Source: DASRCB01 sp035653295 (GTDB lineage: Bacteria; Acidobacteriota; Terriglobia; Bryobacterales; Bryobacteraceae). From it: a DNA stretch of 25,347 bases. The translations under genes and the position numbers were made by a program. The notes below the pieces were generated by a model that was given only the letters and a program-made list of their open reading frames with translations, did no database searches and had not been told where the DNA came from. How positions within the stretch are numbered: position 1 is the first letter of the stretch; each line of letters begins with the position of its first letter. Below are positions 8,572 to 16,236 of this stretch, in pieces. The DNA is taken from positions 1-25,347 of the forward strand of contig DASRCB010000361.1 in assembly GCA_035653295.1 (NCBI GenBank). Reading direction: 5' to 3'.

Positions 8572-8590
8572 GCGCGCTTTCCTCCTGCCC
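8572..8590 (-). promoter_or_regulatory. Strong ribosome binding site of the AsmA gene
   Basis: AGGAGG followed by AAAGCGCGC and ATG at 8571 fixes the start of the AsmA gene and removes 25 residues from the longest open frame. Confidence 0.75.
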
Positions 8591-8622
8591 CGCCTCGGCT
8601 GCGATGTGGGTATCCATCCGAG

Positions 8623-8628
8623 AGTATA
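8623..8628 (-). promoter_or_regulatory. Candidate -10 element of the AsmA-hydrolase operon
   Basis: TATACT on the minus strand matches 5 of 6 bases of the -10 consensus and would give a leader of about 45 bases containing the AGGAGG site. No convincing -35 element is visible at 16-18 bases upstream. Confidence 0.3.
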
Positions 8629-8670
8629 CCGGCAACGCTGGCCCATGAAGTGCCTTACGCAAAGCGAAGA

Positions 8671-9102
8671 ATGGAGCGGCGTTTCAATCTGGAACGGACT
8701 CTGACGGGGCGCGAACGGGCGCTACTGCGGCGAGCACAGGACGAGGGCTGGCTCAATGCTGGAACGAACGGCGGCAATCGGCTGGTCAGAGCCTACGGCC
8801 GATGGTGTTGGCGGGTGCGGATCCCGATGGTATGGTTCGAGCGCCGCAGCGCACACTCGCGGTATTGCCGGGTCCATCTCGACATGTTCACGACGGCGCA
8901 CGCTGTGAGTGAGCAGGGCCTCGCGGAGATAATCGCCTTTCTGCCGGACGCGCGCACCTCGGTTCACGACGTACGCGCCGAATGGGTTCGGGGCAGTGAT
9001 GCCGGGACCGTCGCCGGCCGCCTGTTCCGAGCGGCGACCCGAAAAGGGAATTACGAGCTGTGCTCACGCGGCGCGCCGGGTTCGCGTGCGGCTGGCGCGT
9101 AG
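8671..9102 (+). CDS. Hypothetical protein, 143 residues
   Basis: From ATG at 8671 (weak AGCGAAGA upstream; an in-frame GTG lies at 8650) the frame encodes 143 residues rich in Arg and Trp (WCWRVRIPMVWFERR). It contains a His/Asp-containing middle (CRVHLDMFTTAHAVSEQGLAEIIAFLP). Third codon positions are fairly GC-rich, which supports real coding. I see no signal peptide, membrane segment or family motif. It is divergent from the AsmA gene with about 100 bases between starts. It may be a lineage-specific protein or a spurious frame. Confidence 0.42.
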   Translation: MERRFNLERTLTGRERALLRRAQDEGWLNAGTNGGNRLVRAYGRWCWRVRIPMVWFERRSAHSRYCRVHLDMFTTAHAVSEQGLAEIIAFLPDARTSVHDVRAEWVRGSDAGTVAGRLFRAATRKGNYELCSRGAPGSRAAGA

Positions 9103-9242
9103 GCGATCAGCAGGCCGGGCATAACCGCGCGGTGATGACGTCCTCGTTCCAACAGAATCAGCAACTTACGGACGATATGCCGCCTGCCTCGGGCGCTCCT
9201 CACGGTTTTACGAACGACGACAGAAATGATAATCTAAAGAAT

Positions 9243-9452
9243 ATGGCAATTCCCAACGTCAAGCGTTTCCGGCCGTTCTGCCCAACATGCAACGAGAATT
9301 TCACGCTCATGGCGGTCCTGCCGAAGGATGCTGACGCTGATGCGTATGTGAAGGACGCCGTCGCCCGGCACGACCATAAGGCGTTCCAGGAAGCGAAACA
9401 GGCCCACTTCAAGGTCCGCGTCGGCCAGCAGAAGCAGAAGAAGGCGAAGTAA
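9243..9452 (+). CDS. Small CxxC protein, 69 residues, function unknown
   Basis: ATG at 9243 gives a 69-residue basic protein: MAIPNVKRFRPFCPTCNENF at the N-terminus, a central acidic-to-basic helix (ADAYVKDAVARHDHKAFQEA), and a Lys-rich tail (QQKQKKAK). The single CPTC knuckle plus two His residues (His45, His47 in RHDHK) could bind a metal, but a full zinc-ribbon is not present. Longer in-frame starts exist upstream (to 9060), but the added residues look like random translation, and the segment before the ATG is AT-rich and promoter-like. A strong hairpin 30 bases after the stop supports a separate transcript. I do not recognise the family. Confidence 0.6.
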   Translation: MAIPNVKRFRPFCPTCNENFTLMAVLPKDADADAYVKDAVARHDHKAFQEAKQAHFKVRVGQQKQKKAK

Positions 9453-9482
9453 GCCGAGTTCGGCTCGCCGCTGCGCAGGTTT

Positions 9483-9520
9483 CGGCCGGGAATGGACGAT
9501 TTCACCGACATTCCCGGCCG
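9483..9520 (+). terminator. Probable Rho-independent terminator after the small CxxC gene
   Basis: CGGCCGGGAAT (9483-9493) and ATTCCCGGCCG (9510-9520) form a perfect 11-base stem with a 16-base loop. It is followed by the T-rich TTCGTGTTTCTG. It lies between the stop of the 69-residue gene and the MFS transporter gene, and should separate their transcripts. Confidence 0.62.
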
Positions 9521-9581
9521 TTCGTGTTTCTGCAAACGGTAAGATCCGCCCGTTACCTGGGGGCATCGGCGTCCAGCAGAT

Positions 9582-11039
9582 GTGAAACGGGACGGCGAGG
9601 TCATCGAGAGCAACATCCCCGCGCGGCTGGACCGCCTGCCCTGGAGCCGCTGGCACTGGACCGTTATCATTACCCTGGGCATCACCTGGCTGCTGGACGG
9701 TCTGGAAACCACCCTGGCCGGCTCCTTCGTCGGCGTACTGAAGGATCCGAAAGGCCTCGGGCTGTCCGATGCACAGATTGGATTCACGGCCACCGCGTAC
9801 CTCGCCGGCGCCGTACTCGGAGCACTTCTCTTCGGCTACGCCACCGACCGTTTCGGGCGAAAGAAGCTTTTTTTCATCACTCTCGGACTCTATCTCGCAG
9901 CCACCGCTGCTTCCGCGCTCGCCTGGAATTTCTGGAGCTTCTGCCTGTTCCGCATGCTCACCGGCGCAGGCATCGGCGGCGAGTATGCAGCCATCAATTC
10001 CGCTGTCGACGAACTGATTCCGGCGCGCGTCCGCGGCCGCGTGGACCTGATCGTAAACTCGACCTTCTGGATCGGAGCGGCGCTCGGTTCCCTCGCCGCC
10101 ATCATCCTTTTGCACCTGCACTCGCTGCCGCCAACGCTGAGCTGGCGCTTCGCCTTCGGCATCGGCGTGGTGCTCGGCGCCGGTGTGCTGGTGATGCGCC
10201 GGTATGTCCCCGAGAGTCCACGATGGCTGCTCACCCATGCCTGCGAAACCGAAGCGGATGACATTGTCAGCGGCATCGAGAAGCAGGCCGCGGGCGACCG
10301 GGGGCGTCTGCCGGAGCCGGAGGAAACGATTCGCCTGCACGTAAGGCGCAGCACGCCGTGGAACGAGATCTGGCAGGCGATTTTCGAGCGCTATCGCACG
10401 CGCTCGTTTCTCGGCTTTACGCTGATGATTGCGCAGGCCTTCTTCTATAACGCCGTGATGTTCACCTACGGGCTGGTGCTCCTGCGCTACTACCATGTCA
10501 ACGAAGCAGGCGTTCCGTATTACCTGCTGCCTCTGGCCCTGGGCAATTTCGTGGGGCCGCTGTGTATTGGCAAGCTGTTCGACACCATCGGCCGGCGGCG
10601 GATGATCTCGATAACTTACGCCGGCTCCGGAATCCTGCTCGCCGTGACCAGCTGGTTGTTCGTACACGACATGCTCACCGTGCACATGCAGGCCGCGTGC
10701 TGGAGCGTGATTTTCTTCATCGCTTCGTCGGCGGCAAGCTCCGCCTATCTCACCGTGAGCGAGGTTTTTCCGCTGGAGATCCGGGCCCTGGCTATCGCCA
10801 TCTTTTACGCCTGTGGCACGCTCATCGGCGGAGTTGGCGCTCCAGCCCTGTTCGGATACCTCACGCAGACCGGGTCGCGCGCGATTCTCGGCTGGGTATA
10901 TTACGCCGCGGCGGCCCTGATGGTGCTCGCCGGGGCGGAGGAGCTGTGGCACGGAGTTGCCGCGGAAGGCAAGCCTCTGGAGTCGGTGGCTGACCCGCTG
11001 AGCCGGGCCGACAACGCTGTGCCCCAGCCCGCCAACTAA
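9582..11039 (+). CDS. MFS transporter, sugar/metabolite porter type
   Basis: 485 residues starting at GTG 9582. About twelve hydrophobic segments span the protein. Major-facilitator motifs are clear: GYATDRFGRKK after TM2 (residues 85-95), RMLTGAGIGGEYAAINS in TM4, the VPESPRWLL motif before the central cytoplasmic loop, and a second loop motif LFDTIGRRR. PESPRW and the G-R-K/R motifs place it near the sugar porter / metabolite:H+ symporter branch. It should be an inner-membrane secondary transporter; its substrate cannot be told from the sequence. No strong ribosome binding site precedes the GTG. It converges with the methyltransferase-like gene downstream; the gap at 11040-11143 holds only a weak 7-base inverted repeat (11103-11109 / 11127-11133). 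Confidence 0.9.
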   Translation: MKRDGEVIESNIPARLDRLPWSRWHWTVIITLGITWLLDGLETTLAGSFVGVLKDPKGLGLSDAQIGFTATAYLAGAVLGALLFGYATDRFGRKKLFFITLGLYLAATAASALAWNFWSFCLFRMLTGAGIGGEYAAINSAVDELIPARVRGRVDLIVNSTFWIGAALGSLAAIILLHLHSLPPTLSWRFAFGIGVVLGAGVLVMRRYVPESPRWLLTHACETEADDIVSGIEKQAAGDRGRLPEPEETIRLHVRRSTPWNEIWQAIFERYRTRSFLGFTLMIAQAFFYNAVMFTYGLVLLRYYHVNEAGVPYYLLPLALGNFVGPLCIGKLFDTIGRRRMISITYAGSGILLAVTSWLFVHDMLTVHMQAACWSVIFFIASSAASSAYLTVSEVFPLEIRALAIAIFYACGTLIGGVGAPALFGYLTQTGSRAILGWVYYAAAALMVLAGAEELWHGVAAEGKPLESVADPLSRADNAVPQPAN

Positions 11040-11143
11040 CCACCCCATGGCGTACAAGGCGCGGAGTGTTTCGGTTCAGGCCTATGTTGGCGCCCGGGTA
11101 GACGCATCGCAACACAAGCGGTGCGCCGATGCGGAGCCGTGAT

Positions 11144-11854
11144 CTACCACAGTCCCGGAACAAGCCGCCAGCGCGTCTGCTGCGCGTAGTCGCTGTACCC
11201 GGGTAGCTCTGCACACAGGGTCCGTTCCTCCTTCGCGATCCGCCACACCATCAGGGCGACAATGGCGCCCACCACGGTGAAGGCCCACCACGATCCGAGG
11301 ATCAGGTTCATGGCGGCGTACATCAGGATCATGCCCACGTACATCGGATGGCGCACGACCCGATAAGGGCCGCGCGAGATCACCACATGCCCGCGGTCGC
11401 TCTGAATGCGAACCGTCATTTCCGCGTGCGGATTTGCCAGCATCGCCCAGCAGATGAGCCCGGTTGCGGCAAGGAACAGCGGCACCCCGGTCCAGACCGT
11501 GGCGAACGGCATTGAGGACCAGTGGAACCGGACCGCGTCAAGGCCGGCGATAAAGGGCTGTACGATCACCAACGGAATAAACAGCCGCAGGAAGATCCGG
11601 TCGAATGGTTTCGTGCCCGTTCCCGGCCCGGCCATGCGCGCACGCATTAACTCCGGGTTGCGCCGCCGCAGTAGTACGCCCATTCCCGCCATGACCACCA
11701 CAAAAGCAGCGGCAAGGATCCAGCCCCGCGTCCAGCGGATCGTGCCGGCGCCCAGAAACGGCATTGCGCTGAACAGCGCCATATTGATGATGCCGCGGAC
11801 CCACTTCCTCACGGCGCCTGCCGGCTTCGGCTGCGCCGCTGCTGACGTAGACAT
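11144..11854 (-). CDS. Isoprenylcysteine carboxyl methyltransferase / phospholipid methyltransferase-like membrane protein
   Basis: 236 residues from ATG at 11854. Several hydrophobic helices precede the diagnostic C-terminal block: GPYRVVRHPMYVGMIL, then KEERTLCAELPGYSDYAQQTRWRLVPGLW. The RHPxY and EE..L......Y..Y elements are the S-adenosylmethionine-binding signature shared by ICMT and PEMT-like enzymes. Bacterial members are integral membrane methyltransferases or methyltransferase-like proteins whose substrates are mostly unknown; protein prenylation is not expected here. The gene is divergent from the cytochrome c gene with 53 bases between start codons, so the two promoters must share that gap. 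Confidence 0.82.
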   Translation of the reverse strand: MSTSAAAQPKPAGAVRKWVRGIINMALFSAMPFLGAGTIRWTRGWILAAAFVVVMAGMGVLLRRRNPELMRARMAGPGTGTKPFDRIFLRLFIPLVIVQPFIAGLDAVRFHWSSMPFATVWTGVPLFLAATGLICWAMLANPHAEMTVRIQSDRGHVVISRGPYRVVRHPMYVGMILMYAAMNLILGSWWAFTVVGAIVALMVWRIAKEERTLCAELPGYSDYAQQTRWRLVPGLW

Positions 11855-11907
11855 TTCTGCACACAGTATGTCGCGTCCAGGGCGCCCCTTACAATGAGGT
11901 TTCTGCG

Positions 11908-12633
11908 ATGCGCCTTTCTTGTTTTCTTCTGTGTGTTTCCGCTATCGCGCAGACTGCGGGCGTGGACAGCGGACGATCGTTGTTCATCCAGCAATGCGCG
12001 TTCTGCCATGGACGCGATGCCGGCGGAGGCGAAACCGGGCCGGACCTCACGCGCTCCGACCTCGTCAAGGCCGACGTGAACGGCGACAAAATCGGCCCCG
12101 TCATTCGCAACGGCCGTCCGGAGAAGGGCATGCCGCGCTTCGGTCTGCCCGACCGCGATGTCGCGGCGCTGGTCGCATTCATTCACGAGCAAAAAAAGAT
12201 CGCCGACTCGCAGCAGGGCGGCCGCCGCGGAGTCGATGTATCCGATCTGCAAAGCGGCAATGCTGAAGCGGGCAAAGCATACTTCAACGGCGCGGGCCGC
12301 TGCGCCTCATGCCACTCCCCAACCGGCGACCTGGCCGGTATCGCCACCCGCCTGAAAGGTCTCCGGTTGGAGAGGCGCATGCTGTACCCGGAAGGCGCCG
12401 CCGCGAAGGTCACCGTCACGCTGCCGTCGGGCAGGACCGTGACCGGCAGGCTCGCCTATCGCGATGAGTTCACCATCGCACTCCGTGACGCCGACGGCTG
12501 GTATCGCTCCTGGCGCACGCGAGATGTGAAATACATTGTTGACGCCCCCGCGGAAACACACGCCGAGTTGCTGGCGAAATACACCGACGACGACGTCCAC
12601 AACCTGATGGCCTACCTGCAGACCCTGAAATGA
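11908..12633 (+). CDS. Periplasmic two-haem cytochrome c, partner of the PQQ dehydrogenase
   Basis: 241 residues from ATG at 11908, with GAGG 8 bases upstream. Residues 1-15 (MRLSCFLLCVSAIAQ) form a signal peptide. The first haem site is CAFCH (30-34) with distal Met75 in GMPRF. The second is CASCH (132-136). The second domain is odd: about 50 residues of beta-rich sequence (about 165-212, KVTVTLPSGRTVTGRL ... RDVKYIV) separate the haem site from the final helix (YTDDDVHNLMAYLQTLK), and no GMP-type distal Met is evident. It should carry electrons from the dehydrogenase to the respiratory chain. Its stop overlaps the start of the dehydrogenase (ATGA, 12630-12633), so the two are co-translated. 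Confidence 0.88.
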   Translation: MRLSCFLLCVSAIAQTAGVDSGRSLFIQQCAFCHGRDAGGGETGPDLTRSDLVKADVNGDKIGPVIRNGRPEKGMPRFGLPDRDVAALVAFIHEQKKIADSQQGGRRGVDVSDLQSGNAEAGKAYFNGAGRCASCHSPTGDLAGIATRLKGLRLERRMLYPEGAAAKVTVTLPSGRTVTGRLAYRDEFTIALRDADGWYRSWRTRDVKYIVDAPAETHAELLAKYTDDDVHNLMAYLQTLK

Positions 12634-14162
12634 AGCTCTTCCAACTTGCCTTTGCATTCGCGGCCATGATCGCCGCCCAGGAACTCGACCCCGCCGCTCT
12701 GTTGAAGCCGCCGGCCGACAGCTGGCCCGGCTATCACGGCGACTATTCCGGCCGCCGGCATACCGAACTGACCCAGATCACGCCGCAAAATGTGGGCTCG
12801 CTCGGGCTGGCGTGGGCCTTCCAAACCGGCCAGACCTCCTCGCTGAAGTGCTCGCCGCTGCTGGTGAACGGCATCCTCTACATCACTGTCCCGGATAACG
12901 TTTGGGCCGTCGACGCGCGCTCCGGTCATCAGATCTGGCACTACACTTATCCGCCGAACAAGGGGTTTCATATCGGCCACCGCGGCGTCGCAATGTACGG
13001 CAACTGGCTCTTCTACACCACGCCCGACGCGCATCTCCTGTCTCTTGACGCCCGGACAGGCAAGGTGCGCTGGAACATCGTGGTTGCGGACTGGCATAAG
13101 GGCTACTGGATGACCATGTCCCCGCTGGTGGTCCGAAATCACATCATTGTCGGCGTCTCGGGAGATTTCGACAACCTGCGCGGTTTTCTGCGGTCCATCG
13201 ACCCGGAAACCGGCAAAACGCAATGGCAGTGGGACAGCACGCCGCCGCTCGGTACGCCCAACGCGACCTCCGGCGGCATGACGTGGATGACCGGTACCTA
13301 CGATCCGGAGCTGAACTTGTTGTATTGGGGCACCGGCAACCCCACGCCGGTGCTCACCGGAAAGCCGCGGCCCGGCGATGATCTGTACACGTGCAGCATT
13401 GTGGCCCTGAATCCGGACACCGGCAAGCTGGCCTGGGCCTTCCAGCCATCACCCCACGACACGCACGACTGGGATGCCGTGGAGACGCCGGTGCTCGTGG
13501 ACGCCGATTTCGGAGGAGCTCCGCGGAAGATGCTGATGCAGACTTCCCGAAACGGCTATTTCTTCGTGCTGGATCGCACGGATGGCAAGAGCCTGCTGAC
13601 CGTGCCGTATGGCCCCACGAACTGGGCCCTCGGGGTGGACGCGCAGGGCCGGCCGAACCCGAATCCGGCGAAGGAGCCGGCGCGCGACGGCCGGTTGATT
13701 GCTCCCGACGAAGGCGGCCTCACCAATTACCGCTCGCCGAGCTTCGATCCCGCAACCGGCCTGTTCATCGTGGACGCGCACCCCAGCTATGGCGTCTACT
13801 TCGCGAAACCAGCCGATGGCGAGTTCGGCTGGGCCGGAGCGGATTACGGCGTGTGGGGTAAGGGTCTGCTGGAGGCGATCGATTACAAGACCGGCAGGAT
13901 CCGCTGGACACACGACCTTGGCCCAGGCGGTTCCGACGCGGGTGTTCTAACTACGCAGTCCGGTCTGACGTTTACCGGAGACTCGCTGGGCAATCTGCTG
14001 GCTCTGCGCACCAGCGACGGGAAAACGCTGTGGCATGCCGGCACGGGCGCGCACATGGATACATCGCCGATCAGCTACGAACTGGATGGCCGGCAGTACG
14101 TGGTGACGGGCAGCGGCGGCGTGCTCTTTGCGTGGGCCTTGCCGGAAGGAAGCGCGCAGTAG
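12630..14162 (+). CDS. PQQ-dependent (quinoprotein) alcohol dehydrogenase
   Basis: 510 residues, signal peptide 1-16 (MKLFQLAFAFAAMIAA). The eight-bladed quinoprotein propeller shows the expected repeats (WAVDARSGHQIW, LSLDARTGKVRW, DPETGKTQWQWDS, YWGTGNPTP, LNPDTGKLAWAFQ, AIDYKTGRIRW). The catalytic Asp is most likely Asp280 in HDTHDWDAVE, with a second Asp two residues on (Asp282), the pattern linked to lanthanide use in XoxF/PedH-type enzymes. Asn237 in TGNPTP is a likely metal ligand. The usual Ca-ligand block GxSGAEYGVRG reads GVSGDFDNLRG (175-185), without Glu. The adjacent Cys-Cys of methanol dehydrogenases is absent. It would oxidise an alcohol or aldehyde in the periplasm and pass electrons to the cytochrome encoded just before it. 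The natural substrate is unknown. Confidence 0.9.
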   Translation: MKLFQLAFAFAAMIAAQELDPAALLKPPADSWPGYHGDYSGRRHTELTQITPQNVGSLGLAWAFQTGQTSSLKCSPLLVNGILYITVPDNVWAVDARSGHQIWHYTYPPNKGFHIGHRGVAMYGNWLFYTTPDAHLLSLDARTGKVRWNIVVADWHKGYWMTMSPLVVRNHIIVGVSGDFDNLRGFLRSIDPETGKTQWQWDSTPPLGTPNATSGGMTWMTGTYDPELNLLYWGTGNPTPVLTGKPRPGDDLYTCSIVALNPDTGKLAWAFQPSPHDTHDWDAVETPVLVDADFGGAPRKMLMQTSRNGYFFVLDRTDGKSLLTVPYGPTNWALGVDAQGRPNPNPAKEPARDGRLIAPDEGGLTNYRSPSFDPATGLFIVDAHPSYGVYFAKPADGEFGWAGADYGVWGKGLLEAIDYKTGRIRWTHDLGPGGSDAGVLTTQSGLTFTGDSLGNLLALRTSDGKTLWHAGTGAHMDTSPISYELDGRQYVVTGSGGVLFAWALPEGSAQ

Positions 14163-14169
14163 CGGCCAT

Positions 14170-14736
14170 TCACGGCGTCATGAATTGCCGGTACGCCCCG
14201 CTGTTGAACGTGCTCCACGGCGTGAAGCCGCCTTTCTCGCGATACAGCTCGTACGCGAAATCGATGTTGGCGCGGCAGTCCAGCAGGTCGCGCAGGTTGA
14301 CCCCGGGGCGCTTCAGGTGGACGGTGTTGATCTGGAAGTAGCCCCAGTCGAGCGTGCCGTCGGAGTTGTAATGGTAAATCTCGCACTTGCCCTGCGAATT
14401 CTCGGCGCGCTGGACGGCAAGCGCGAGGCGGCAGTCGGACCCGAACTTCCGGCACGCGTATTGCTGCCACGCCGAGAGCCGACGCCCGTGCTGGTCAGCC
14501 TGCGCCGCGGCGGCGCTGTCGGTGATCATGCGCCGCGCCACGACGAAGGGTGATTGAAAGCGGAGCCGCACGGGCGATTGCAGGCTCAGCGTGTACTCCT
14601 GGTGAAACCACCACGCCATAGGCACCGCTATCATCGCGGCCAGTGTAAGGATCGGCAGCTTCGGAAAGCGCAGCGGCTTCGCGGCCGGCGGCGCCGCGCG
14701 TCTCGCCCTGCGGCGCCGGATTCGAGTCGCCGGCAT
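14170..14736 (-). CDS. Membrane-anchored lysozyme-like / transglycosylase-like protein
   Basis: 188 residues from ATG at 14736. I chose this start because it overlaps the stop of the oxidoreductase gene (TGATG) and because the longer frame would run antisense-like through that gene. A very basic N-terminus (MPATRIRRRRARR) precedes one membrane helix (PILTLAAMIAVPMAWWF, about 28-44), so the domain should face the periplasm. Residues about 90-185 fit the lysozyme-like fold: catalytic Glu112 in QRAENSQGKC, the core DWGYFQIN (130-137), and a final WSTFNSGAY (174-182). Four Cys (95, 102, 118, 153) could form disulphides. It is probably a muramidase or lytic transglycosylase acting on peptidoglycan. 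It converges with the PQQ dehydrogenase gene, only 7 bases apart. Confidence 0.78.
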   Translation of the reverse strand: MPATRIRRRRARRAAPPAAKPLRFPKLPILTLAAMIAVPMAWWFHQEYTLSLQSPVRLRFQSPFVVARRMITDSAAAAQADQHGRRLSAWQQYACRKFGSDCRLALAVQRAENSQGKCEIYHYNSDGTLDWGYFQINTVHLKRPGVNLRDLLDCRANIDFAYELYREKGGFTPWSTFNSGAYRQFMTP

Positions 14737-16025
14737 CAGCTCAGGTTGAATATATCGATGCCCGATTCCCAGGCTTCGTTCGACCGCACCAGTTCGTCCC
14801 AGGTTACCGGCCGATTGGTATATGCGGCCGTTCGCCCCAGCATGCAGGTCAGCGCGGAGTCGATGCCGTCGGCGGCCTGGTTGTGGAACTGGCCGGAGGT
14901 GATGCTGTGAATGAAATCCGCGTGCTTCTCCGAATCGGCCTGCGCCAGGTTGTCCGAGAACGAACCGCTGGCCGAGAAACCGCCGGTGGCGGGCGCCTGG
15001 CTGCCTTGCCACGTCCATTTATTCTCGCCCGAAATCCCCAGCGGCCCGGAATAAGGCGACTCGGAGCTGCCTTTTTCACCGAAAAAACGTTCGTTTACAT
15101 CGAACGCCGGGTTGGCGCCGAACTGTGTGGAGCTGAAGCTGACGTGTACGTCATTGGGATAAAAGAACACCACGTTGAAGTGCGACCATGCGTCACCAGG
15201 CGACTCCGTCCGTCCCTTGCGCCCGCCGGTCGCGACAGCGCGGAGTGGATGCCCCTCGAGCACCCAGTTACAGATATCGATGGCATGGATATTCTGCTCC
15301 ACGATGATGTCCCCGGAGAGCACGCGATCGTGCAGCCAGTGCCGGAGCCGAAGCACCTTCGGCGAGGCGCCCGGGTAATCGGGCATCTCGATAAAGCCGC
15401 AGTTGTAGTGCGCTTCGCCGCACGCGATCTGCCCCAGCGCGCCCTCGTGAATGCGGCGCACCAGTTCGACAAACGGTGGCGCCTTGCGGATCTGAAAGCC
15501 CACGTCGAGGCTGACGCGCCCCTGCGCCTTTTTCGCGGCTTCAGCCACTCGGCGGGTCCCGGGCACATCAACAGCCACGGGTTTCTCGCAGTACACATGC
15601 TTGCCGGCGGCGACGGCCGCGGCCAGATGCTCGGGATGAAAGTAGGGTGGCGTGGCTATGATCACCGCATCAACCTGCTTCGAGGCGAACATCTCCTCGC
15701 TGCTGCGCGGCCCGCGGAAAAGCTGTGATGCATCGATCGCCGCGTGGCCTTTGCTGGCCGCGAGTTCGTCGAAGTGCTTCCGCGCCGCGGCAAGGCGGTC
15801 GTCGAACAGGTCGGCGAGCGCCACGATGCGCGCCGGGGCACTGTTCACCATACTGGTCGCATCGGTCGTGCCCCGCCCGCCGCAACCCAACAGCCCAACG
15901 CGCACCGCTGAGTTCGCTTCCGTGCCGCGCACGATGCGCGAGTCGAGAATCATCACGCCCGAAGCGATACCCGCGTTCTTCAGGAACGTACGTCGAGGAA
16001 GGTTCTCTACGGAGTTCTGGTCCAC
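14736..16025 (-). CDS. Tat-exported Gfo/Idh/MocA-family oxidoreductase
   Basis: 429 residues from GTG at 16025. AGGAGG lies 6 bases before this GTG, so I reject the longer frame from TTG 16043. The N-terminus carries a twin-arginine signal (RRTFLKNAGIASGVMIL, residues 11-27), implying export with bound cofactor. The Rossmann fold is marked by GLLGCGGRG (44-52), and the family motif EKP at 147-149 (VYCEKPVAV) is followed by the usual beta-sheet domain (FIEMPDYPG, IIVEQNIHAIDICNWVLEGH). Family members use NAD(P) to oxidise or epimerise sugars and related polyols. The substrate here is unknown. The stop overlaps the next start by one base, coupling it to the lysozyme-like gene. Confidence 0.9.
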   Translation of the reverse strand: MDQNSVENLPRRTFLKNAGIASGVMILDSRIVRGTEANSAVRVGLLGCGGRGTTDATSMVNSAPARIVALADLFDDRLAAARKHFDELAASKGHAAIDASQLFRGPRSSEEMFASKQVDAVIIATPPYFHPEHLAAAVAAGKHVYCEKPVAVDVPGTRRVAEAAKKAQGRVSLDVGFQIRKAPPFVELVRRIHEGALGQIACGEAHYNCGFIEMPDYPGASPKVLRLRHWLHDRVLSGDIIVEQNIHAIDICNWVLEGHPLRAVATGGRKGRTESPGDAWSHFNVVFFYPNDVHVSFSSTQFGANPAFDVNERFFGEKGSSESPYSGPLGISGENKWTWQGSQAPATGGFSASGSFSDNLAQADSEKHADFIHSITSGQFHNQAADGIDSALTCMLGRTAAYTNRPVTWDELVRSNEAWESGIDIFNLS

Positions 16026-16098
16026 GCTTTGCCTCCTGACCAACGGGATTCAACTAACGCTACCCATGTTCTCACCTGGGCTGCGGCAGTTCGCCAGT

Positions 16099-16190
16099 CC
16101 GACTTGTGGCGCAGGCCTTTGGCTTGCAGCTGGACCCTCCACATTCTCCTGAAATGCCGATTGTGGTGCGAGCCTTTGGCTTGCACGTGG
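16099..16190. repeat. Two 34-35 base direct repeats, each able to form a hairpin
   Basis: Unit A (16099-16133) and unit B (16157-16190) share CCGA-TTGTGG, GCCTTTGGCTTGCA and a final TGG, with few differences, at a spacing of about 57 bases. The core of each folds back: GCAGGCC-TTT-GGCTTGC in A (16111-16127), and GTGCGAGCC paired with GGCTTGCAC in B (16166-16186), with one G-T pair. They lie in the 211-base gap between norB and the oxidoreductase gene. They look like REP-type dispersed repeats, but the window contains no other copy to prove that. The rest of the gap (16026-16098) shows nothing I can name. Confidence 0.6.
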
Positions 16191-16207
16191 CGGGCTCTCA
16201 GCCCGCC
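16189..16207 (-). terminator. Candidate terminator hairpin after norB
   Basis: GGCGGGCT-CTC-AGCCCGCC is a perfect 8-base GC-rich stem with a 3-base loop, 29 bases after the norB stop codon. It directly abuts the hairpin repeats. No T-run follows on the minus strand, so termination may need Rho, or the element may belong to the repeat cluster. Confidence 0.45.
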
Positions 16208-16236
16208 TGCCTTTCGGTCGCAGCGGGCCTCGCGGC

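Noticed and set aside
9234..11057. Minus-strand open frame of 607 codons opposite the MFS transporter
   Set aside because: It is antisense across the MFS gene and the small CxxC gene, with low-complexity Arg/Gly/Glu composition. The plus strand has clear MFS motifs and a terminator.
11103..11133. 7-base inverted repeat between the convergent MFS and methyltransferase-like genes
   Set aside because: The stem is short, the loop is 17 bases and no T-run exists on either strand, so I do not call it a terminator.
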